From: Euphorbia lathyris
Taxonomy: Eukaryota > Streptophyta > Magnoliopsida > Malpighiales > Euphorbiaceae
Reading direction: 5' to 3'
DNA length: 64,000 nucleotides
NCBI RefSeq assembly: GCF_963576675.1
Contig: NC_088912.1
Location: forward strand, 99,229,895-99,293,894
Positions 1 through 11,307 of this stretch are shown piece by piece (positions within the stretch are counted from its first letter, which is position 1; each line of letters starts with the position of its first letter). The translations under genes and the position numbers were made by a program. The notes beneath the pieces are model-generated. The model did no database searches. It saw only the letters and a program-made list of their open reading frames with translations, and was not told where the DNA came from.

Positions 1-149
1 ATATTCATTCTCATTCTCTTGATAATAAGATTCACCATCCCCACATATTTCATCTTCGGAAGCATGTTCTCTCTCTCTTCAACCCCATCATTGAATTCAC
101 TTTCATAATAATGACGTTAATCATTTCGTTCTAGTTCATTCTCGGATTA
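1..149. other. Unassigned flank at window start
   Basis: No gene or repeat boundary is recognisable here. It runs directly into a partial LTR that starts near 150 and may be a divergent continuation of the same LTR, but I found no second copy in this window to confirm that. Confidence 0.4.
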
Positions 150-359
150 GTTACTAAAGGTTACAACTTCACGACTATATATAGCTTGCATCTCAAGCTA
201 TCAAGGTACACATTCACACAATCCTAGAAACCCTACTTTGTCAATTCAGTTTACTCTTCTATACTTTATACTGACTTTGGCATCGGAGCTTCCCCCCGTC
301 GAACCCAACGACGCCCCCACAGAGATGGAAGCTAATCGGAAATTCTCCACAAGTCATCA
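150..359 (+). repeat. Partial LTR (3' portion) of Tat-like family
   Basis: This stretch is nearly identical to 673-882, the 3' part of the complete LTR that follows. It includes the same TATATATA stretch and ends in the same ...GTCATCA. It lacks the 5' part of the LTR, so it is either the remnant of an older copy or one end of a tandem LTR pair. Five bases (ATTTC) separate it from the full LTR and could be a target duplication, but the matching copy is not in view. Confidence 0.75.
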
Positions 360-364
360 ATTTC

Positions 365-882
365 TGATAATATTGGGATATTATCCTAAGGATCAAAGGA
401 GATATTCGCCCACAACAACCGTGTATTGATCACCTGATACCAGAATGCCGCGACGTATCAGGCGAGGGGATCCGACAGGCGGATCACCAAGACTCCGCCA
501 CGTGATCCACAGTCAAACCTATGTGGAGATCCGCCATAACCCCTCGGTCCGCCAGCTGAGCAGCGGAGCCGATTCCGCAATAAAGGCCATTAATGAGCTA
601 TTAATAAGCTAACGGACATACCTAAAGGAAACTAGTAACCGCCATTAATGAAGCATTAATGGAGACTTTCTAGTTACTAAAGGTTACAACTTCACGACTA
701 TATATAGCTTGCATCTCAAGCTATCAAGGTACACATTCACACAATCCTAGAAACCCTACTTTGTCAATTCAGTTTACTCTTCCATACTTTATACTGACTT
801 TGGCATCGGAGCTTCCCCCCGTCGAACCCAACGACGCCCCCACAGAGACGGAAGCTAATCGGAAATTCTCCATAAGTCATCA
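365..882 (+). repeat. 5' LTR of Tat-like element 1
   Basis: The LTR starts TGATAATATT and ends GTCATCA (TG...CA). The end is fixed by the repeat at 150-359. A TATATATA box lies at about 700-707, placing transcription start in the 3' half. Straight after the LTR, at 885-902, is a candidate primer-binding site beginning TGGTGCGGTGATC; I could not assign it to a tRNA with confidence. The gag frame starts about 40 bases further on. The matching 3' LTR is absent because the element is cut off at 4244. Confidence 0.75.
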
Positions 883-942
883 ATTGGTGCGGTGATCGTG
901 GACCCTTAACCACATAAAGGGTTTTCATTCACGTTGTAAGAC

Positions 943-3498
943 ATGACGAGTGGAGGTCAGAATCCCTCATCGGGGATTGAAACACCATTGGTAACACCAT
1001 CAAGCCAACCTGTAACTAGCGCTGGTCGCGTTGATATAAATGCTCCTACGACGCATGGTGAAAGGAGTATGTCGCCAGATTCATTCATCGAAATATGTGC
1101 GGGATCCATAGGAAGAGAGTTCGGACCTGAGATGGAGAACCGCCTAAGGTCGTTCATGATAATTCCAGAGCTTCGGTGCACGGCCCCAACTCCTACAGCA
1201 TCTCAATGGCCATAGGCAGCTATAGGATCGAACGCCCATGATTCTTCATTTATCCAAACTCAACCTGTGGATTCCATGGTGATTACTACCGTCGCAGTAG
1301 GTAACCCACCACTCAATCAGCAACTATTTTCTGATGGAGCAGAAGGGAGTCGAAGGAATGACCAAACTCTCCCAGGGGGACCAGTAAACCCTAGGGTGAA
1401 TCTGGGCGGATCAGGTGCCCCAAGTCGCCCGCGGTCGAATCTCTCAGAAGGCGGATCAGAAGGCTGAAGACATAAAAAGAGAAAGAAGGGAAGCGGCAGG
1501 TGATCAAAGTCACCTTCACCTCCAAGGCAGAGGTCATCCCGACGGGGTAGGTCACGCCCATCCTCAGGTCGGAGACAAAGTAAGAGGCCAGTAGAGACAC
1601 CTCGTCCGGATAGGTCACAACCACCGCCGAACCAAGGAGATGAAGATAGACAAGCTCCTCCTGGAGGACATGGAAGTGGAGGTGGGCGTTCGCCATCAGA
1701 TCTGTCGTCCGGCTCAAGCTCCTCATCTTCTCCGAGTCGATCCCCACATAGGAGACCTCCGAGTAGATCTCCAAATAGGAGATGCCCCATGGCAGATCTA
1801 GACAATTTAACGAATCTAGTTAGAGTTGCGGTGCTCCGCATAAACGAAGAGAATGTCAGGCATAATCCATTCGCCAATCGTGATTCGCCCTTTACGGCAT
1901 GGATCGAAGCTGAGGAAACAGATAGGCATTTCAAAATACCTAATATCCCGGTTTACATGGGCGTAGACAACCCTGAGGCCCATGCCAGAAAGTACCGAAT
2001 GTTGCTTAGCCTTAATCGAGCCAGTGAAGCTGTATTATGCCGGATGTTTATCACCACGCTAGGAGGACCTGCTTATGATTGGTTCCAATCTTTACCTCCC
2101 GGATCGATAGACAGCTGGGATCAGTTGAGTAGAGAGTTTTGTGCCAAATTTGCTGGATGTATCCCTCCAGTGGTCAAATTGCGGAAGCTTTTTGAGTTGA
2201 AACAGAAAGCAAGTGAACCCCTTCGAGAATATGTAGTTAATTTCAACAAATTGTGTATACGAATTGTCGATGTGGATGTCTCCATGGCGGTGGAAGCTCT
2301 AGTGAAAAACACCACATGTAAAAGCTTGCAGGAAGATCTGATCAGAAAGAAGCCCAGAGATATGGCGGAGTTGATAGAACGGTGCAAGGACTTCATGGAG
2401 GTGGATGATATCCGCCGGGAGTCAGTGTCTCCGCCCAAAAAGGACAAAGGCGAATCTCGATGACGGGATAAAGAGAAAGACAAGAATCCTGATTCGTCAT
2501 CCAGAAGCAGGCGTCGAGGCTCTAAGAACAAATCGGCATACATGTCGTCGTTTACACCATTAAACGCCTCCAAAAGCGAAGTGCTGATGTGGATAGAGAA
2601 CAGCCAGCACAAGCGGGGCATTTCATACCCTGAACCAAAAGGGGGGGAGTACACCAACACCGGGAAAAATCCCAAAAATTATTGCAAATACCATAAGAAG
2701 AATGGTCATGATACGGACGCATGCTGGGAGTTGGCCAGAGAGATAGAAAGGCTTATCGAAAGGGGAAAGCTGGACAGGTTCGTCCAAAATGATAACAAGA
2801 AAGGAGATGGTGATAGATCAAGAGACGATCAGAAAAAGAAGGCGAAAGGCACCATCAATGTCATAGCGAGCGGACCAGGATATGAACCTGTGCTGAAAAA
2901 GGCAAAGACCACTGCCCTGGATAGGGCATCACTTAATCGCCCTTTTGCGGACGTAGGCCCGAAGATTCCTCCTCATGCAGATGCACTGGTCATTACCATG
3001 ATGATAGAAGGATGGGAGATGAAAAGAGTGATGATTAACACCGGAAGTTCATGCAACGTCATCATAAGAGGGGCATTCGCCAAGCTTATGGTCGATCCCA
3101 TCCAAGTGGAAACCACCATAGTAGACATCTTGGGGGTAACAGGGCACACCATCCAAACAAAAGGCCAGGTAACACTAGATTGTGAATTGGCAGATGAAGA
3201 TCAAATCTGGAAGGGAGATCTGGAATTCTCCATCCTAGATGGCCAGTTAGCTTACAATATCATCCTCGGGCGGCCCTTCATCTCCGAAGCCGCGGTACTC
3301 ATCTCCATACGCCACTTAACTATTTACATCCCCACGGCCAAGGGAGGTGTAATGATCCGAGGAAACCAAAAAGTTGCTCAGGAGACGTATTCGGCATCCT
3401 TAATGATTCGCCCGCAGTCTAAAGATGAGGACGAAGAAGAACTTGTCACAATGGCCTTGGGTGAAACAGAAATGTACCTTATGGCAGATGAAAAATAG
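943..3498 (+). pseudogene. gag-pol: Tat-like Ty3/gypsy gag-protease, broken by stops
   Basis: One frame starting at ATG 943 carries gag and then protease of a Ty3/gypsy element. A retrotransposon gag domain is clear at about 1900-2380 (TLGGPAYDWF, then LFELKQKASEPLREYV). A basic and serine-rich linker follows, with a Cys/His-type stretch near 2680 (YCKYHKKNGHDTDACW). The aspartic protease lies at about 2980-3320. Its catalytic motif, normally DTG, reads NTG because codon 3037-3039 is AAC, so the enzyme would be inactive. In-frame stops occur near 1213, 1465, 2461 (TGA where an Arg codon is likely) and 3496. The frame continues past each stop, so these are nonsense mutations and not gene ends. 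In Tat elements gag, protease and pol are normally made as one polyprotein. Confidence 0.85.
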
Positions 3499-4244
3499 GT
3501 ACAGATGGCTAAAGGGCTAAAGGGAGAGATTAAGGAAGCTATTACCAAGGTTCTCCATGAGTCAGAAGATGTCTTTGCGTGGAAAGATGAGATTCTTCCA
3601 GGGATTAGTCCAGATGTGATCTCACAAACTCAATATTGACAAGGACGCGGTCCCGGTGGCACAAAAACGGAGGAACCGTGGTCCTGAGAGGCAGAAGGTG
3701 ATAGAAGAGGAAATCACCAAGCTCAAGCGGGCGGACGCCATTGAAGAGGTGCTTTATACACAGTGGCTGGCGAATGTAGTCCTCATCAAAAAAGCAGGCG
3801 GATCATACCGCATGTGTATTGACTTCACAGATCTCAACAAAGCTTGTCCCAAAGATAACTACCCCTTGTCGTGTATCGATATCCTAGTCAATGGAACAGC
3901 AGGACACGCCATGTACTCCTTCACTGATGTGAAGTCGAGTTATCACCAGATCCCGATGGAGCCTTCGGATAGAATCAAAACTTTGTTCGTGACACACCAG
4001 GCCACCTATTGCTTCAAAGTCATGCCCTTTGGTCTTAAGAACGCGGGGGCAACCTATCAACGGATGATGAACAAAATATTCGAAGGAAGCAAAGGTGATA
4101 ACTTTTCTATCTATGTGGATGATATGATCATCAAAAGTACCACTGTAGAAAAGCATGCGGATGATATAAAGGAGGTACTCGGCGTACTCCGACATCACAA
4201 CATTAAATTGAATCCAGAGAAATGTACCTTTGGAGCGATGTAGG
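3499..4244 (+). pseudogene. gag-pol: Reverse transcriptase N-terminal fragment, truncated
   Basis: This is the pol continuation of the gag-protease frame. It opens with a typical linker (VLHESEDVFAW), is frameshifted near 3625, and resumes in another frame as RT. Recognisable RT blocks are the MCIDFTDLNKACPKDNYP region, the PFGLKNAGATYQ block and the catalytic YVDD at 4112-4123. It ends abruptly at GAM, where the LTR of a second Tat element begins (TGTCGCGG at 4245). RNase H and integrase are missing. The bases just before the junction are GTAGG (4240-4244), a possible half of a target duplication whose partner was lost with the other end of the intruder. Confidence 0.85.
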
Positions 4245-5814
4245 TGTCGCGGCCTCGCCCGGGCGGACCGGGGGGTGGACACCGTTGATGACAGATGCTG
4301 TGATTGGCGCCGAAAGCAACCAATCGCGGAATCAAGCTGCTCGGTAGGGCCGGAACTCGGAGTATGGAAGAGTCGCCACCCACGAATGGGAAAATGAACA
4401 CCGATCCCTTGCGGGAGACCGGCGTGGGTTCGGGAAACTTAGGTACGAGCCGAGAAGGCTAGCTCCTTTCTGGAGAAAGGCTACTAGACACCCCGACATC
4501 GCCCGGTTATGAACCACCGGCCTCCTACTTAGCGTGTTAGGTGATAACAGACTAATCGCATATTTCTTTAAGTTTAAAATTCATTTGAAACATTTTCTTT
4601 CTCGCTTTGAAAACCGTTTTGAGCATGTTATTTGAAAGCCATTTTAGTAAAGAATCACCCATTTTGCATAAATTTAAAGTATATAGGAGAGAGAGGGGGA
4701 GGAGAAAGAATTAATTTATTCACAGTGTGATTTAATGCTTTAGACTATACACTAACTCTAAGCTAATCTCATTCCCCAAAAATGAGTTTATTTACATGGT
4801 TCGTACCTTAATCGCCGTTGGAACGATTTAGGTACGTTTCAAAACCCCGTTAATTTACATGACATCGACTCGAATCGCCGTTGGAACGACTCGAGCGTTT
4901 GAAAACGTGAGATAAGAAGTTTTAACAAAAAAACGTGATTAAACATACAAGTCCATTTATTTTTATACAAAACTGTTTAATTAGGAAAACGATTCAAAAA
5001 CTCGGTTATTTACGATGAAAATGGTTTTATTTACAAGGTTCGCTTAATCCGCCGTTGGAACGAATTAAGGTTTCAACACGTGATATTTTGGAAACGGTTT
5101 AAAATGACAAAAATCTTTTATTTACACTTGAAGAATATCTAGAAAAGCTTTAATTTAAACAAACAACTTGAAATCTCTTTTTATCTTTTATTTTTCCTTT
5201 TTCACTCAATTATCCTTCATTTGAACATAATGACAACAATTAATAAATTAAATCCAAATTCACCCCAACCAAAACATTTTCCAAATCATATATACATATA
5301 GGAAATTTAAAAGGAAAAGAAGAAAGATGTACATATATATATATTTTTGATAGAAATGATAATTATACATATACATTTAAAAGAAAAAGTAAATAATAAA
5401 GACCATGATTAATAGATAAAAAATGACAATAATATTCACAAATGGTGTCGCACCCTGGCTTCCGGTTTTTACGCAGGTCGGGGTGCGTGGCCGGCTCAAT
5501 CCGCCTTTTTCGTGTTTTAAGGTTTCGAGTCGCCACCAATCATCACTTGGAAATACGTGTGCGGGCGTGATTGGTTACCCTATCTATTTGGATTGACTCT
5601 GTATCGTTTGGTTTTGATAAGGACGGTCTTCAGAGAGATTCAAAGTTCGTTTTTTCCGGTTACGTGTAGGGAAGAGATGTGATCTCACCCTACCCCGCCC
5701 AACGTATCGGTACTATTGTGATATTACGTGCTTGCTATTTGTTTTGCTTTGAATTGTCGATATAAAACAGGCACTTGCGGGTTTTTGGGGTTATCGGGTT
5801 TAATACATAATTCT

Positions 5815-6180
5815 AATGACGTTTTCACATCGATTAGAATTAACTTGGTTTATGAGTTCGAATGACGTTTTCACATCAATTCGAGTTAATTTAATTACGA
5901 ATTCGAGTGACGTTTTCACATCGATCCGAATTAATTTGGTTTATGAATTCGAAAGACGTTTTCACATCAATTCGAATTAATTTAGTTATGAATTCGGGTG
6001 ACGTTTTCACATCAATCCGAATTAATTTGATTTACAGATTCGAATGACGTTTTCACATCAATCCGAATTAATTTAATTATGGATTCGAATGATGTTTTCA
6101 CAACGATCCGAATTAATTTGGTTATAAATTCGGATGACGTTTTCACATCGATCCGAATTAATTCGGTTTGTTTTATTGAT
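5815..6180. repeat. 45-bp tandem array with TGACGT motif, 8 copies
   Basis: Eight copies of a roughly 45-bp unit, each with the core GACGTTTTCACATC between AATT/TTCGAA-rich spacers. Cores begin near 5817, 5861, 5906, 5952, 5999, 6044, 6089 and 6134. TGACG is intact in six of them. The array lies inside the solo LTR. Confidence 0.85.
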
Positions 6181-7918
6181 TCGAGATAACATCTCGAATT
6201 AATTATTTTTGAAATCGTGCATATCATATATACACGATGCATTTATACTTTTTTTTTTTTATTATTTAACGAATTATGTATACACAAATTTATAAAATAA
6301 AATCGTTATTAAACTTAACGAAATATGCATGTATCACATAAAAAGACTAAATGATAATTATAAAATGAGAGGGTTAAAATTAACATTACAACTACTTTAC
6401 TTGAATTCACCCGAAAATTATATATGTGAGCAAATAAAAACTAATCAAATAAAACTACAAAATAATAATTTAAATTCACAAAACAACTTAAACCCATATA
6501 TATTTGAGTTAAGTTAATTAGTCTTGAAAATTAAATTAACTAACTAATTGAATCAAGTTAAAAGAAAATAAAATAGGCTATAAAATGAAAGTAAAGCAAA
6601 TAAATAGGAAATATTTACCAAGGCCATTAGAAGAAGAGAGGGGGGCGAAATAAGCTTGCAAAATCCCATGGATCCATCATTTAAATGATGATACAAAATT
6701 TGGATTTTTTGGGGTTATTTTACCTCATTTTGTACAGCAGCCTCCACATCTACCTTCTTCTTTCTCATTTTCTTTGTTTCTCTTCTCTTTCAAAAAGGAA
6801 CAGTAGCTCTTCCCTGTCTAGGCCATTCCGATCTGCTCCCTCTCCTTTGGCTTTCTACTCTCTTCTCGTTTTCAAGCGCATGCGGATGGCGATGACAGCC
6901 ACAACAACGACGATACTCTCCTTTACGGCTTCATCGGACCTAACCGGCGGTAAGTCTTCTTCCTCCTGTTTTGAAATTCAATCTCAGGATCTCCATTTTC
7001 TCCTTGTTATTCTTCCTTTCTTTGATTTTTATTTGGTTCGGATCCTTCAAGGCCGAAGGTCGGCGGTGACGGAGGAAGACAGGTGGGAGCAGATGGTAGT
7101 GGATCCGGTGAACAGAGTGAAAAGAGGGTAAATTCGGAAACAAATGATAAATATATATATTTGGATTTTTCTGGGTTAAATAGCAATGGAAATGCAGAAC
7201 TATATGTATAGAAACTGGATTTGATTTGCAGGAAATAAATGGGTAAAAAACAAAGAGATTATAATAAGAAAATCAAGAGCTCAACTGTGTTGTTTTGTAT
7301 TGATATGCTTGAATATTACATTTGATGTTGATGCAGTCTATGAAAACTCTGTTTTTGCTCTCTTTTGTCTTCCACCTCTATTACCATGAAGTTCTTCTCC
7401 TATTACAGTGACGAAATTTTACCAAATTACTATCCCTTTACATTGAGATTACAGATCTTTTCCCCCCTATTACAGTGATGAAAGATTTTCAGTGTTTTTT
7501 TTTTTACTCAAAGTTGCTCTCGCCCCTTTTACAGTGATCAGCTTTGTCAATTTATAGTAAGAAAATCACTGTGAATTATTGATCATGATTTCTTCATATT
7601 TCCTACTGTACCCTTGGGGGTTAATTTGTCAATCTGCTTGCTTTTTTTTCACTTCTCGATGCCTGATGGGATGATCTCATCTCTGCTGAATTATTGATTT
7701 TTTTGATAAAAATGCGATTTGGTCCCTGTAATTGTGATTTTTGCGGACGGACTCTGCATTTGATCCGAGTCGGTAAGTTTGTTGGGAATTGACGGAATTA
7801 GTCCCGAATCGAATCGCCTATTTGAACTCCGGGTCCCTGTTTGACTGTTGCCGCTCCGGTTTGATTTAGTAGTCGCGGGTTAAATCTGATGATTCTGGAC
7901 TGTCCTGTACGTATTTGG

Positions 7919-8078
7919 TCGCCTCGGATGGACTTTAGTTGTCTCGGGTGAATTTTGATTCTCCCCTGTGAATTTAGTCGCCTCGGATGAATTCTGATTG
8001 TCCCCTGTGAATTTAGTCGCCTCGGATGAATTCTGATTGTCCCCTGTGAATTTAGTCGCCTCGGATAAAAACGAACAG
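7919..8078. repeat. 39-bp tandem array
   Basis: Copies of GTCGCCTCGGATG recur at about 7919, 7978, 8017 and 8056 with a 39-bp period over the last three, joined by a TGATTGTCCCCTGTG spacer. The array is inside the solo LTR. Short ORFs across it reflect the repeat and are not genes. Confidence 0.8.
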
Positions 8079-10136
8079 GCACTCCCGGGTTGAATGTGGG
8101 CTTTTGACCCTGCTTTTCGGGATCCTGAGTTGCCTCGGCGTTCAAAGTGGGGTACAGAAACCCCCGACATTGTATGGCGGCCCCCCGGGTCCGCTACATT
8201 TGCTCCGTTTTTTTTTATTTTATTTTTTCTGCAAAAGATGTAATTAGAAGTTAAACATTTGTACCGTAATGTAATTTGTATTCGTATATTATTACTTTAT
8301 TAATAAAAGCTCCATTATTTATTTTATATATATTTTTATCATTGTTTCCATTTTATTTAACGCAATTAGCCCAGCAGCACACGACGAGTTAAAACGCTTA
8401 ATAAATACGACTCGAGTTACAATAACACGTGACCGTGAAATTTTACAACAAAGCAATTTGAACTCGACTAATCTGAAAAAAGAAGAATATTACCTCCACC
8501 GACCTATTTAATAAAGACGCACTTTGGGCTATGACGACGACTAACATTTTAAGGCAACGTTCAATTGTCGTTAACTTATCAGCTTTTCAATTTTGGATCC
8601 ATCCATCATAATTTGTTATTTCGAAATCACTTATATTCTAAACCTTTAATTATAGTACAAATCGTGACCAAAGTCAAAAATTAACTTTTAACTTCGATAT
8701 ACGATGTTATATCATAATTCGTAATTCAGACTATAGGCGTTTCCAAATACAGATTACGACAAATAAATACGTATTGAAATGTCAATTTGACTGATTGACA
8801 TTTGAACTTTAATTAATAAATTATAACTCGAATTCGAGCAAATTCAGTTTTATTCAAAATACGAGGAACGTATCTCGAATAAGATTTATAATAGGTTAAA
8901 ATTATGCATTAATTCTATTAAGTCACATTTCGAATATAATTCGATATTTTTACCGATTTATACCGAAATATGGCAAATTAGCCTTAATAGCACCATTTTC
9001 CCTTAATAAATTATTTTCGAGATAATACTGTATATTTTGAATAATTCGTGAATTGTTCAGATTTTGAGTGAAAATTATTAAAAATTTAAAAATTGGTCCG
9101 GACAAAAATGGGTATCTACAAATGGTAAGAAATTAACTTTTAACCCCAAAACTATTATGATAAGTATATATAGAAAATAACTCCTAATAACCCCAAAATG
9201 ACAAGTATGTATAGTTTAAATGAATTTAAAGGAAAATCTATACATATAATTTTATCAAATCAAATTAATGAAAAATAATATCTAAACATGTTGAATAAAT
9301 ATATACAAAATAATTAAAAATAATTTGAATACATATATTACATAATTATACATATATATATGAAGGACCAAAAGTCTAAAAGTTGAGAAAGAAGGACCAG
9401 AACAGCATTTTTTACATTTCAGCAGTTTTACCGACGGAAATTCCGTCAGTAAACTACCTTTTGCGACAGAAAATGGAAAATTACAGAAACAGTACCTAAC
9501 ATTCCAGATCTGTTCAAACACTTTAAACTTAATCTATTCTTCGTTTTGGATCTCCGAACTACCAAAATTGGATCATAGTCTATAACGGAGACTCCTAAAA
9601 CGATGTTTAATTCGAAACGTTATTTACAAAATGTTTAAAATTTATAATTACAACGTTTTAGTCCCGAACTACCCTTAACACGGGTCACGGTTCGTGTTGG
9701 GACTTAAAACGAGGTTTTTTAATTCAAAACAAAACCAAACGTTTATTTAATACGAGACGAAACTTAAATAAATCCGGGAAAATAAATAATCGTGTTTAAA
9801 TAAATAACTAACTAATTACACGAATAAATAAAAATAAACAAAATAAAATAATTGAAATAAATAAAACGAGTCTAGTCCTCGGATAATACCTCAAGATCGG
9901 TATTGACAGTTGAAGTCGGTTGATTCCACGAGTTACGATTTTTGTGTTTTTCGGTGTTTTTAGAAAAATTTTAACTTTTAGGAAATTCGGATTTTTAGGG
10001 AAAAAAAAATATTTTTCCCAAAAAATTACTTTCTCTCTCTAAAAAATGTTTTAGAGTGAGAGAGTCCCAAAAATCCTCCTCCCACAAATGCATGGGGATC
10101 CGTGCCTTTTTATAGGCACGGATCCTAAAACATTTT

Positions 10137-10345
10137 GTGCGTGGCCCTACGGGCGTCGGGCTACGCCCAAAAATTTTTGGGCTACGCCCAAAACGGTTGG
10201 GCGTCCGCCCAATGAGCGTTGGGCTTTCGTCCGACGTTGTGGGGCGTCCGCCCATCGAACGTCGGACGACGCCGACACCCCTCGGGCCGCGTCCAACGCT
10301 CGACGAGCGACGCCCATCATCCGACAGGCGATGTTTCACACCCGG
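10137..10345. repeat. GC-rich palindromic cluster in LTR
   Basis: Several GGGCGT/ACGCCC words sit in opposing orientation, for example GGGCTACGCCC on both sides of an AAAAATTTTT centre. The GC content contrasts strongly with the AT-rich surroundings. The cluster falls near the 5' (U3) end of the minus-strand LTR. Confidence 0.7.
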
Positions 10346-10481
10346 CCCATCGGGCGGGCATTCGACGCGTCGCGCCCCCTTTTCCTTTTTTTATTTTTTA
10401 AAATTTCCTAACTAATGGAATCAACCGCTTTAGCCGTTTGTCGTGGGTTTTCGTCACAGGTCCTCCGACTCGGTGTCTACA

Positions 10482-10500
10482 GTTGCCCCTACTTTTCTAT
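10482..10500 (-). other. Polypurine tract of Tat element 2
   Basis: On the minus strand the LTR start TGTAGACACC is directly preceded by AAAAGTAGGGGCAAC, a purine-rich tract of the kind that primes plus-strand DNA synthesis next to a 3' LTR. It shows that the element reads right to left, in the same direction as the pol at 17440-14685. Confidence 0.7.
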
Positions 10501-11220
10501 TTTGACAGTGATGTGTGTGTTTTGAAAACGTTTTTTGCTAACGTAGCACATGCAATGAAAATATATTAAAGTAAAAGACACATATAGAGTAGGAGGAAGA
10601 ATACTTGATCTCCGCGCCGCACGCTCCAGCTTCGTCTTCCGTCTTCACCGTCCTTGCCTTTGAATCGGCTGCTGGTGGATGCTTTTCTTAGGGACCCTAG
10701 CCTAAATCGACCGCGGGTAAATGACTCTTTCTAGCGACCCTAGTCATCGACCGCGGGTAAGAATGGCTCTCTCTAGCAACCTCGGTCATCGACCGTAGGT
10801 AAGATGGCTCAATAGCAACCTCGGTCATCGACCGTAGGTAAGATGGCTCAATAGCAAAAAAGGCTCTCTCTAGCAATTCTGAACTTCAACACACTGTCGT
10901 CTGTATTTTTACTAGAGCTATCGTCTTGGGTATTTGAGTTGTTGATAGGAACGTCCTTATCCTTTTGTCGGGAACACTTTAGACTAAAAATTATTTTTCA
11001 TTGACTGTTGTCTGTATTTTGACTGGCGCCACTGTTCTGTAAAATTTCGGCTGTCATTTGGAGACGTATCCTTGGGGTATTGGTCACCGCCTGGCTGAAA
11101 CGCAGGCTGAAACGGACTGCAAATCGGAGGTCTGTGCACCTGGTAATTAATTATTTACTTTTTACCTTTATGTCACGTCGTACCTTTTTCGCTTATTACG
11201 AAAATGTCATTCCCTTTCTT
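10501..11220. other. Element-internal non-coding stretch with short tandem repeats
   Basis: No gene is seen. At about 10690-10865 a motif of the type TCGACCGYRGGTAAGA...GGCTC repeats four times with a period of roughly 45-56 bp. The rest is unremarkable. The stretch lies between the polypurine tract and the TATA box of the PMD gene and probably forms that gene's upstream region. Confidence 0.6.
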
Positions 11221-11228
11221 TATAAAAG
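11221..11228 (+). promoter_or_regulatory. TATA box of the PMD gene
   Basis: TATAAAAG lies 87 bases upstream of the ATG at 11308. It is followed by a pyrimidine-rich stretch (CTTCTCTCTCTTC...) typical of a plant 5' leader. The leader has no upstream ATG before 11308. The box is on the strand opposite to the host retrotransposon, so the gene would have its own transcript. Confidence 0.6.
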
Positions 11229-11307
11229 GGTGGTGGGGTTCATTTCCAACCCCACACCTTCTCTCTCTTCTTTCTTTCTCTAACTCTAACCTTAGAGCAT
11301 TCTTGTG

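Larger units (their letters stand above)
5446..9120 (-). mobile_element. Solo LTR, 3.7 kb, Tat-like, nested
   Basis: The insert is bounded by TG...CA (plus strand TGTCGCACCC to GTATCTACA) and flanked by a perfect AATGG duplication at 5441-5445 and 9121-9125. No internal coding region remains, so this is a solo LTR left by LTR-LTR recombination. Its ends resemble those of the surrounding LTR (TGTAGAYACC start on the minus strand, a shared GAGTCGCCACC block), so it belongs to a related Tat family. Two tandem arrays lie inside it. An ORF of about 148 codons at 6685-7131 has no recognisable domain and I do not call it a gene. Confidence 0.85.
4245..10481 (-). repeat. 3' LTR of reverse Tat element 2 (interrupted)
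   Basis: On the minus strand the LTR starts TGTAGACACCGAG (10481) and ends GGCCGCGACA (4245). A purine-rich tract abuts its start, which fixes it as the 3' LTR of an element read right to left. Without the nested insert (5446-9120 plus one 5-base duplication) it is about 2.56 kb, in the usual range for the large LTRs of the Tat lineage. A GC-rich palindromic cluster lies near 10137-10345. The other LTR of this element is not in the window. Confidence 0.75.

Noticed and set aside
1317..1934. Antisense 205-codon ORF across Tat element 1
   Set aside because: Low-complexity Gly/Pro/Leu/Asp shadow of the gag linker on the other strand.
5815..6180. Regular 45-bp repeats that look CRISPR-like
   Set aside because: Spacers are themselves similar (AATT/TTCGAA-rich) and diverge like the repeats, there are no cas genes, and the DNA is plant nuclear. 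It is an LTR minisatellite.
6685..7131. 148-codon ORF starting MMIQNLDFLG, possible captured gene
   Set aside because: No recognisable domain, low-complexity Ser/Leu content, located in an LTR leader-like stretch. It could be a leader exon, but evidence is too thin.
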